Assembly (NCBI GenBank): GCA_031294825.1
Contig: JAUMPM010000062.1
Coordinates: forward strand, 1 to 20,542
Direction of reading: 5' to 3'
From: Collinsella sp.
GTDB taxonomy: Bacteria > Actinomycetota > Coriobacteriia > Coriobacteriales > Coriobacteriaceae
DNA: 20,542 nucleotides
Shown here piece by piece: positions 15,367-20,542 of the stretch (positions are counted from its first letter, which is position 1; each line of letters opens with the position of its first letter). The translations under genes were made by a program, and so were the position numbers. A model generated the notes under the pieces. It had not been told where the DNA came from, searched no databases, and worked only from the letters and a program-made list of their open reading frames with translations.

Positions 15367-15398
15367 GGGCCAGCCGGCTGTGTATGGTCGGCTGGCCC
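15367..15398 (-). other. Intercistronic hairpin between EIICB and GH1 (module 3)
   Basis: GGGCCAGCCG (15367-15376) pairs perfectly with CGGCTGGCCC (15389-15398), loop 12 nt. On the minus strand it is followed by TTCGATTT, not a real T-tract. It may be a weak terminator or mRNA stabiliser that sets the permease-to-enzyme ratio. Confidence 0.55.
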
Positions 15399-15408
15399 TG
15401 GGCGTTAC

Positions 15409-17184
15409 TTACTTCGAGAGTTGCTCGCTTACGAAGGCGAGAGACTTGTCGCCGTTCTGGGAGAGCTCGATGTACTGCTTACCGCGGCAGGCGACGCATT
15501 TGTTGCCCACGCGCTCGCAGTCCTTTTGCAGGTCGGCCAGGTAGCTTGCGGCCTGCGGGGCCAGGACGACCAGATCAAAGTCGGGGAGCATGTCCACGTG
15601 GTTGCCATAGGCCTCGGCAGCGGTCTCAAGATTGATGCCGCGCTCTTTGGCAGCCTTGGCCAGCGCGTTGGCGAGCAGGCCCGAGGTACCGCCGCCCTGG
15701 CAGAGCACGAGCACGCGCTTGCCGTTGAGGTCGCTGGCGGTCGTTGCCTCGGCAGCGGGTGCTGCGGAAGCGGCAGGGTCGTCGGACTTCACGGCCTCGG
15801 CAGCAGCGCCGGCGGCAACGCTCTTGGCGTCAGCCTTGCCCTGGAAGGCGTCGTTGAGCTTGGCGGCCTTCTCGGCGTTCTTGGCGGCGAGCTCCTCCTC
15901 GGAAATCTCGGCCTCCTCGGCGCACTTCTGGGCGTCATAGGCACGGAAGAACGGATAGTACAGGACAAAGTCGACGACCAGGATAAGGGCGAGCATCACA
16001 AAGGCGAGCGGCTGGAAGCCCAGGCCCATGATGGTGCCGATGGGGCCGGGGACGGTCCAAGGCAGGGTGTACATAAAGCCGTTCATGCCCAAGAAGTCGA
16101 TAAAGATCTTGAGGATCCAGATGTTGGCGATCGGGGCAAAGACAAACGGGACAAAGAAGACGGGGTTGAGCACGATGGGTGCGGCGAACAGCAGCGGCTC
16201 GTTGACGGCAAAGCACACGGGAACGATAGCGGCCTTACCGACGGCGCGCATCTCCTGGGACTTGGCCAGGAAGCAGAACATAAAGACCAGGACGAGCGTG
16301 GCGCCGGTGCCGCCCATGCAGACGACGAAGTACTGGGCACCCTGGGTCAGGACAGCGGAAGCGTGCTGGCCAGCCTGGAACGCAGCCAGGTTGTCGGTCA
16401 TGTTGGCAACGAGGGCGGCGGCGATGGCGGGCTCGACGATCGAGGGGCCGTGGACGCCCACGAACCAGAACAGGCTCATGGCGCCGTAGATCACAGCGAG
16501 GCCGATGTAGCCATCGGCAGCGGTGAACAGGGGCTGGAACACCTGGATGACGCCCTGGGCAAAGCAGAAGCCAAAAGCAGCGCGGAAGACGATGTCAAAA
16601 ACCCAAAAGACGGTGATGCAGACGGAGAAGGGGATGATGTCCTTGAAGGTCTGCGAGATGTTGGGCGGAACCTGCTCGGGCATCTTGACGGTGATGTTGC
16701 GCTTAATGAAGAACTTGTAGATGATGCCGGTCACAAACGCAGCGATGAAAGCGGTCAGCAGGCCCTTGGAACCAAGGTAGGTGGTGTTGAAACCGCTGGC
16801 AGCGTCCGTGGCGATGGTGTCGCTCGAAAGGAGCAAGAAGCCGATGATGGCCGCGCACATGCACGAGATAAAGTTGATCTGGTTGTTCTTGGGCAGATCG
16901 CGGTTCTGAGCGTCGGCGAAGTGCTTGGCCGTGGTGGCGGCGCAGGCGATGGCCAGGATGCCCATGGAGTAGTTGTAGCACTTCCACAGGGCGTTGTTGA
17001 TGTCATCGGGCCAGTAGAAACCCCAGATGTTGGGGACCGAGGCTACCAGGCAGAAGATGGACGAGAAGATGATGATGGGGATGACGGAGATAAAGCCGTC
17101 GCGGATCGCCTTGAGGTACTTGTTGCGGGCGATCGCGTTGAAAAAGGGCTGGCCCTTTTCGATGATGGCGATGAGTTGCTCCAT
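15409..17184 (-). CDS. lacE: PTS lactose-specific-type EIICB permease (module 3)
   Basis: This is the closest of the four permeases to classical LacE. The IIC domain has SVPNIWGFYWPDD, NRDLPKNNQINFISCM, MPEQVPPNISQTFKDIIPF and GVHGPSIVEPAIAAAL, which I recognise as LacE-like blocks; H245 and E329 are the sugar-site residues. A linker with Glu/Ala-rich sequence (about 420-487) precedes the IIB domain with C495 in VLCQGGGTS. The IIB domain resembles LacE (LPDFDLVVLAPQAAS) but lacks the MKADTDRLGIKLL block of the other three, having LQKDCERVGNK instead. Length is 591 aa. AGGAG lies 6 nt before the ATG. It is first in the operon with lacG, divergent from the LacI gene at 17542, with operators at 17226-17261 only about 40 bp upstream of the start. 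Confidence 0.93.
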   Translation of the reverse strand: MEQLIAIIEKGQPFFNAIARNKYLKAIRDGFISVIPIIIFSSIFCLVASVPNIWGFYWPDDINNALWKCYNYSMGILAIACAATTAKHFADAQNRDLPKNNQINFISCMCAAIIGFLLLSSDTIATDAASGFNTTYLGSKGLLTAFIAAFVTGIIYKFFIKRNITVKMPEQVPPNISQTFKDIIPFSVCITVFWVFDIVFRAAFGFCFAQGVIQVFQPLFTAADGYIGLAVIYGAMSLFWFVGVHGPSIVEPAIAAALVANMTDNLAAFQAGQHASAVLTQGAQYFVVCMGGTGATLVLVFMFCFLAKSQEMRAVGKAAIVPVCFAVNEPLLFAAPIVLNPVFFVPFVFAPIANIWILKIFIDFLGMNGFMYTLPWTVPGPIGTIMGLGFQPLAFVMLALILVVDFVLYYPFFRAYDAQKCAEEAEISEEELAAKNAEKAAKLNDAFQGKADAKSVAAGAAAEAVKSDDPAASAAPAAEATTASDLNGKRVLVLCQGGGTSGLLANALAKAAKERGINLETAAEAYGNHVDMLPDFDLVVLAPQAASYLADLQKDCERVGNKCVACRGKQYIELSQNGDKSLAFVSEQLSK

Positions 17185-17225
17185 GCAAAGCTCCTAAGAG
17201 TCGGTGGGTTGGCAACGATGGTAGC

Positions 17226-17261
17226 TTTTGACGTTTGCTTGCCAAAATGTTGACGTTGCCA
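17226..17261. promoter_or_regulatory. Tandem LacI-type operators of module 3, structural side
   Basis: TGTTGACGTTGCCA (17248-17261, flanked by AAAA and TTTT) is the reverse complement of the module 3 consensus TGGCAACGTTAACA with one change. A degenerate second copy (TTTTGACGTTTGCT) starts 22 bp closer to the gene at 17226, the same pair spacing as in modules 1 and 2. Confidence 0.65.
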
Positions 17262-17272
17262 TTTTACGACAC

Positions 17273-17312
17273 AAAAAAAGACGCGAACCGGTGGTTCCTG
17301 TGCCTGCGAACC
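17273..17312 (-). promoter_or_regulatory. Possible attenuator-like leader structure (module 3)
   Basis: On the minus strand GGTTC, GAACC and GGTTC occur in that order (17308-17312, 17293-17297, 17285-17289). The middle segment can pair with either neighbour, and seven T residues follow 5 nt later (17279-17273). The stems are only 5 bp, so this is a weak candidate. Confidence 0.25.
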
Positions 17313-17367
17313 GTCGATTCCTTATGCGTAAACGTTTGAGCCGCCCGGTGGCTCTGTGTTTGCACAA

Positions 17368-17381
17368 TGGCAACGTTAACA
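17368..17381. promoter_or_regulatory. Upstream module 3 operator
   Basis: TGGCAACGTTAACA, the clearest copy of the module 3 operator, lies 113 bp from the structural-side pair. A looped repression complex across the leader is possible. Confidence 0.65.
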
Positions 17382-17418
17382 TTTGGGCGATAAAAGCCGT
17401 TCGGGGAAGCAAAAATGT

Positions 17419-17450
17419 CGGTGAACGGTAGGTTTTGGGTGGTGAGCGTA
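17419..17450 (+). promoter_or_regulatory. Tandem CGGTGAACGGT-like elements, module 3
   Basis: CGGTGAACGGT (17419-17429) and the weaker TGGTGAGCGTA (17440-17450) are exactly 21 bp apart, as in modules 1 and 2. The strong copy is the one nearer the structural genes. Confidence 0.5.
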
Positions 17451-17512
17451 TGGTGGGGGAGGCGTTAGATATACTTGAAGACGTTTCATTTGACTGCGCA
17501 AGGTGCCACCAA

Positions 17513-17526
17513 TGGCATCGTTGACA
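17513..17526. promoter_or_regulatory. Module 3 operator on the regulator side
   Basis: TGGCATCGTTGACA matches the module 3 consensus at 12 of 14 positions and lies 15 bp before the LacI start codon. This fits autorepression and mirrors the third operators of modules 1 and 2. Confidence 0.65.
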
Positions 17527-17541
17527 TAGAAAGATCGACCT

Positions 17542-18546
17542 ATGGCCGCTGTTAAAAAATCGGTATCCGTCAAAGACGTAGCGCGCCTCGCGGGCGTCTC
17601 GGAGCAGACAGTCTCGCGTACGGTGCACGATTCGCCCAGCGTGCGCCCCGAGACCAAGGAACGCGTGCGTGCCGCCATGCGCGAGCTGGGGTATCGCCCC
17701 AATTTTGCCGGTCGATCGTTGCGCCGTGGCAAGTTTAAGACCGTCGGCGTCGCCATGTTCAACATTACCGGCACCGGCAATCTCGACCGTATGGAGGGCT
17801 TTGCCGCAGCGGCCGACAAACATGGCTATGCCATCACCCTCACTAAAGTAGACGGGCATCCGTATACCCTCGAGAGCGCATCGTCGCGCATGAGCGCACT
17901 GCCGGTGGATGGCATGGTTGTGATTATGAACCGCATGCCGGCGGACTTTGGAACCTTCGAGCCGCTGCCCGGCATGCAGACGGTGCTCGTTACGATGTTG
18001 GAGCACCCGCTCTGTTCAACGGTCGATAACGACCAGTTCGATTGTTCGCGCCAGGTGGTCGAGTATTTGCTGGGGCAGGGACACAAGACTGTGCACTTTA
18101 TCTCGTGTCCCGAGCGCTCGCTTTCGGGCATGCGGCGCGAGGAAGGCTGGCGTGAGACATTGCGTGCGCATGGCATTGAGCCCCCGCAGCTCGTGCGTGG
18201 CGACTGGACGGCGCAGAGTGGATATGCTGCCGGCCAGGCGCTTGCGGATGATCCGACCTGCACGGCCATTTATGCCTCCAACGATGCCATGGCATATGGC
18301 TGCATCCGTGGGCTCGAGTCGCGCGGGAAGTGCGTGCCCCAGGACGTGAGCGTGGTGGGTGTTGATGACAGCCTGGGCGATATCGTGCCCGATTGTCGCT
18401 TGACCACGGTGCGCTTTGACAACAAGCGCGTCGGCATGTGGGCGGTTGACAAGATTGCCGGCGCCGAGGGCGTTGAACCCGGTGTGGAGCACATGCTGTT
18501 TCCGGGCGTGCTCGTCGAGGGCGATACGGTGCGCGATGTACGCTAG
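17542..18546 (+). CDS. LacI-family regulator of module 3
   Basis: This repressor should control the divergent lacE-lacG type operon. The helix-turn-helix is VSVKDVARLAGVSEQTVSRT, with recognition residues E21-Q22, and the hinge is NFAGRSL. The sensor has PVDGMVVIMNRMP, EHPLCSTVDNDQ, GDWTAQSGYAAG, ASNDAMAYGC and VGVDDS, ending EGDTVRDVR. Length is 334 aa. Its ribosome-binding site is weak (GAAAG, about 8 nt upstream), consistent with low repressor levels. The IIA gene follows 214 bp downstream but has its own promoter signals, so the two are probably not one tight operon. Confidence 0.92.
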   Translation: MAAVKKSVSVKDVARLAGVSEQTVSRTVHDSPSVRPETKERVRAAMRELGYRPNFAGRSLRRGKFKTVGVAMFNITGTGNLDRMEGFAAAADKHGYAITLTKVDGHPYTLESASSRMSALPVDGMVVIMNRMPADFGTFEPLPGMQTVLVTMLEHPLCSTVDNDQFDCSRQVVEYLLGQGHKTVHFISCPERSLSGMRREEGWRETLRAHGIEPPQLVRGDWTAQSGYAAGQALADDPTCTAIYASNDAMAYGCIRGLESRGKCVPQDVSVVGVDDSLGDIVPDCRLTTVRFDNKRVGMWAVDKIAGAEGVEPGVEHMLFPGVLVEGDTVRDVR

Positions 18547-18606
18547 GGCGCGGGTCTGTTTGGGTTTCCGCTAATTGTGTTCGATATTGTTTAAATTGGT
18601 TTAAAA

Positions 18607-18638
18607 ACCGTTCACGGTCGAAAAGTGACCGTTCATAG
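18607..18638 (-). promoter_or_regulatory. Tandem CGGTGAACGGT-like elements before the IIA gene
   Basis: On the minus strand CCGTGAACGGT (18607-18617) and CTATGAACGGT (18628-18638) are exactly 21 bp apart. They end 14 nt before a candidate -35 of the IIA gene. Their orientation relative to the IIA gene is the same as that of the other tandems relative to the leftward EIICB/GH1 genes. Confidence 0.6.
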
Positions 18639-18652
18639 TTCGAAATTACGTT

Positions 18653-18682
18653 TTGCGCTGTTCTTTTTTGTTTGAATGTTAT
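18653..18682 (+). promoter_or_regulatory. Candidate promoter of the IIA gene
   Basis: TTGCGC (18653-18658) and TGTTAT (18677-18682) are spaced by 18 bp. Both are imperfect, which fits an activated promoter next to the tandem elements at 18607-18638. Confidence 0.4.
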
Positions 18683-18760
18683 TGTTTCTGTCATACACAA
18701 CGCAGCGCGTATGCCCGGACGCGATGCTCTCCATTGGTTCATATGTGAAAGGAACGCAAT

Positions 18761-19099
18761 ATGGCAACCAAAGAAGAAATCTCGATGGTTGGATTCGAGA
18801 TCGTCGCATACGCAGGTGACGCCCAGACCGATCTGCTTGCAGCGCTCGATGCTGCTCGCGAGGGTGACTTTGAGAAGGCCGAACAGCTGCACAAGGATGC
18901 CAGCGATGCGCTCATCGGTGCCCACGACACGCAGACCAAACTGCTTTCGCAGGAGGCCGGCGGTGGCGAGATGGAGATGACCTTCATCATGGCTCACGCT
19001 CAGGACACTCTCATGACCACTATGATCCTGGAGAAGCAGACCCGCTTTACCATCGATGCCTACAAGCGTATCGCCGAGCTCGAGGCCAAGCTCGCCTAA
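18761..19099 (+). CDS. lacF: PTS lactose/cellobiose-family IIA component
   Basis: This small cytoplasmic phosphocarrier passes phosphate from HPr to the IIB domains. The 112-aa protein is the typical all-helical LacF/ChbA fold: GFEIVAYAGDAQTDLLAAL, then the active site MAHAQDTLMTT with phosphorylated H79 and D82, the Asp expected to bind metal at the trimer axis. Length matches the family. AAAGGA lies 7 nt before the ATG. It is the only IIA in a window with four EIICB proteins, so it probably serves all of them. Its tandem 21-bp elements are the same as those of the modules, but no LacI operator of modules 1-3 is seen near it, so its control may be by the shared factor alone. Confidence 0.94.
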   Translation: MATKEEISMVGFEIVAYAGDAQTDLLAALDAAREGDFEKAEQLHKDASDALIGAHDTQTKLLSQEAGGGEMEMTFIMAHAQDTLMTTMILEKQTRFTIDAYKRIAELEAKLA

Positions 19100-19126
19100 C
19101 GAGCCCTCACAACCAAGTTCCCTTCC

Positions 19127-19160
19127 AAAAGCTCTGCCGCTACCCGCGGCAGGGCTTTTT
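19127..19160 (+). terminator. Intrinsic terminator of the IIA gene
   Basis: GCTCTGCCGC (19131-19140) pairs with GCGGCAGGGC (19146-19155), one G-U wobble, followed by TTTTT. The preceding AAAA would extend the stem. Confidence 0.92.
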
Positions 19161-19173
19161 CTGTCCTCCTCCA

Positions 19174-19240
19174 AGTTGCGGTGAAATGGGGACTGAATAG
19201 GGGCCGGCGGGCGCAAAACAATCCCTATTCCACCGCAACT
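19174..19240. repeat. Interrupted palindromic intergenic element
   Basis: AGTTGCGGTG (19174-19183) pairs with CACCGCAACT (19231-19240), and GAATAGGG (19195-19202) pairs with CCCTATTC (19223-19230). The left arm carries an 11-nt unpaired insert (AAATGGGGACT), the right arm none. No T-tract. A similar AAATGGGGACAGG string occurs at 13847. The rest of 19241-19384 holds only the leader of the next gene. Confidence 0.6.
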
Positions 19241-19384
19241 CATCCCGAGATAGTCATTGAGGACGTTCTTAAATGACTAGTCGTTGGGGGCAGTCTTGGA
19301 GCTTCTGCACGCCCTCCCGTTCGGTTTTTCGATGGGTGGGTATACTTCCATCCGCAATGCAGGCCGGAATGAGGAGGTGTCCAA

Positions 19385-20398
19385 ATGCCGGACAACGGAT
19401 TGATTCAAAAGACAGATGCGCACGAGATGGCTTATGGGCGTCCTGTCCAGATAACCGAGCACACGACGGTAACAGAGTTGCAGCCCAGCCTGTCCGATGT
19501 CGTGTGCGCAAACAAAAAGCTGCAGATTGGCTTTATCGTTGCGCTCGTGGTACTGGCGCTGCTGTCGGGCTTTGTAGCTCGTCCGCATTTTGCCGATACC
19601 AAAACTTGGGACTCCACCATCGAGGTCATCGATCAAAAGAAAGGTAACGTACTGGCGCTCACGACCTCGTGCGTGGCGCTGTCTGCGGGCATTACCGCGC
19701 TGCCGGGTGATACGGGAACGCCGGTTGCCGAGCAGCTCGCACAGCTTTCAGGCAACCTTGGTATCGTGCTTGCCGTGCTATACCTAGAGAAATATTTGCT
19801 CACGATTTTGTGGTCGGTTGGCCTGGGCATCTTAATCCCGTTTGCGTTGGTGCTCTTTGCGGTGTCGCTCGGCATTCACGGGCGCTGGAGCACGAGCACT
19901 GTCCTGCGCCGTGTGGCGACGCGCGTGCTGGTGGTTGCCGTGATCGGCATGGCGCTCGTGCCCGCGAGCGTATGGGTGTCGCAGAAGGTCGATGAAACGT
20001 ATCGAGTGAGCATCGAGGCGGCCGAGCAGAAGGCGGCCGACGCTGCGAGTGCGGCAGATAGCGATAGCTCCAAAACAAGCAAGAAAAAGACCGAGTCCGC
20101 AGAGTCCAAGAGCGTGCTCGAGCAGCTTGCCGACGGTGCCTCGGGCCTCGTCACGTCGGTGACCAGCGGCGCCAAGCAGATGACCGATGAAATTGTGCAG
20201 CAAGTGACCGATCTCATCGAAGGCGTCATTGTGATGATCGTGACCTCGTGCGTTATCCCGCTGCTGGTGCTCGCGGCGTTTCTGTGGCTGGGACACACGC
20301 TACTGGGGATTGATATTTCCGGCCCAGCGAACTATTTGACGGGCCGCTTTCTGAGTGCTCCGTCCAAGCACGCCAAGAAGGGCAGGCAGTCTGAGTAG
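19385..20398 (+). CDS. Multi-spanning membrane protein, function unknown
   Basis: I do not recognise a named family. The 337-aa protein has a cytoplasmic-looking N-terminus, then about five hydrophobic segments (about 46-66, 123-134, 140-164, 178-198 and 279-308). Between the first two lies an apparently extracytoplasmic region (67-122) with a striking block SAGITALPGDTGTPVAEQLA. A charged, Ala/Ser/Lys-rich stretch (208-245, SDSSKTSKKKTESAESK) precedes a predicted amphipathic segment (246-278) and the last membrane helix. The C-terminus is basic. AGGAGG lies 7 nt before the ATG, a strong site. A possible -10 (TATACT, 19341-19346) precedes it. It stands alone between two terminators, so a link to sugar uptake is not supported. 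Confidence 0.85.
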   Translation: MPDNGLIQKTDAHEMAYGRPVQITEHTTVTELQPSLSDVVCANKKLQIGFIVALVVLALLSGFVARPHFADTKTWDSTIEVIDQKKGNVLALTTSCVALSAGITALPGDTGTPVAEQLAQLSGNLGIVLAVLYLEKYLLTILWSVGLGILIPFALVLFAVSLGIHGRWSTSTVLRRVATRVLVVAVIGMALVPASVWVSQKVDETYRVSIEAAEQKAADAASAADSDSSKTSKKKTESAESKSVLEQLADGASGLVTSVTSGAKQMTDEIVQQVTDLIEGVIVMIVTSCVIPLLVLAAFLWLGHTLLGIDISGPANYLTGRFLSAPSKHAKKGRQSE

Positions 20399-20432
20399 GC
20401 GGCAAAGCGTTCTTTGGAAGATCAACTGTAAG

Positions 20433-20469
20433 AAGGGCGGCCGAGACACGTTCTCGGCCGCCCTTTTGT
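20433..20469. terminator. Bidirectional terminator after the membrane protein gene
   Basis: A perfect 14-bp stem (AAGGGCGGCCGAGA 20433-20446 with 20452-20465) with a 5-nt loop is followed by TTGTTTGTT. It sits between the membrane protein gene and a probable convergent gene end. Confidence 0.88.
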
Positions 20470-20487
20470 TTGTTGAATACGCGGTCG

Positions 20488-20542
20488 CTACTTCCGCGCC
20501 GGGTCCAGACGGTCGGCAATCATCCGTGAACGGTATTTGTTC
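20488..20542 (-). CDS. Probable C-terminal end of a gene entering from the right
   Basis: On the minus strand an open frame from the window edge reads NKYRSRMIADRLDPARK and stops at TAG (20490-20488), just before the bidirectional terminator. Position and composition suit the tail of a convergent gene, but 17 residues are too few to name it. Confidence 0.4.
   Translation of the reverse strand, partial: NKYRSRMIADRLDPARK

Noticed and set aside
15421..17253. A 610-codon plus-strand frame opposite module 3 EIICB, and similar frames at 8793-10163 and 13849-15360
   Set aside because: These are the same kind of antisense shadow of GC-rich genes; composition is low complexity and no family is recognisable.
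12267..18591. The string GTTCGATATTGT at about 12267 and 18579, with CGATATTGTT at 7584
   Set aside because: The positions relative to genes differ and the flanks do not align, so there is no support for a functional site.
20524..20534. A further CCGTGAACGGT copy at the right edge
   Set aside because: It lies inside the probable coding tail on the minus strand and has no clear partner at 21 bp, so it may be chance.

Overview
The window looks like a chromosomal carbohydrate-uptake island from a GC-rich Actinomycetota gut commensal. The style fits Coriobacteriia, most like Collinsella. That assignment is inferred from gene content, codon style and protein flavour, not from a marker gene. No RNA genes, transposases or CRISPR arrays were seen.

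Layout. 1-2064: an orphan lactose/cellobiose-type PTS EIICB gene (+), lower in GC than its paralogues, with its own upstream palindrome and a strong terminator. 2104-2533: a 5'-truncated, frameshifted DeoR-family remnant. 2530-3845: a leftward Fic AMP-transferase gene whose promoter lies in a 75-bp near-perfect palindrome. 3901-18546: three paralogous beta-glycoside modules. Each has a leftward pair of EIICB and GH1 6-phospho-beta-glycosidase genes, divergent from a LacI-family regulator. Module 1 is EIICB 7402-5624, GH1 5548-4127 and LacI 7678-8688. Module 2 has the reversed order: GH1 12241-10799, EIICB 10622-8862, LacI 12583-13620. Module 3 is EIICB 17184-15409, GH1 15342-13903 and LacI 17542-18546. 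18607-19160: the only PTS IIA gene (lacF-like) with its own promoter and terminator. 19385-20398: a multi-spanning membrane protein of unknown function. 20488-20542: probably the C-terminal end of a gene entering from the right on the minus strand.

How it works together. One lactose-type IIA could phosphorylate the IIB domains of all four EIICB permeases. Sugars entering as 6-phosphates would be split by the matching GH1 enzyme. All three GH1 proteins carry the Ser-Trp...Lys-x-Tyr phosphate/galactose pocket of LacG-type 6-phospho-beta-galactosidases. Module 3 has the most LacE-like permease and is the best candidate for true lactose uptake.

Regulation. Each divergent region holds its own operator family with a central CG: TGACAACGTTGTCA, TGAGCACGTTAACA or TGGCAACGTTAACA. 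Each has a pair 22-23 bp apart on the structural side and one copy near the regulator start, and the three LacI recognition helices differ at the two key residues. On top of this lies a second, shared element, a CGGTGAACGGT-like 11-mer, mostly in tandem with exactly 21-bp spacing. It lies upstream of all three modules and the IIA gene, and as an inverted pair upstream of the orphan EIICB. Five copies of a 55-bp palindromic intergenic repeat, in two subtypes, sit around the module boundaries. The shared motif, the 55-bp repeats and the Fic palindrome are the least explained features.
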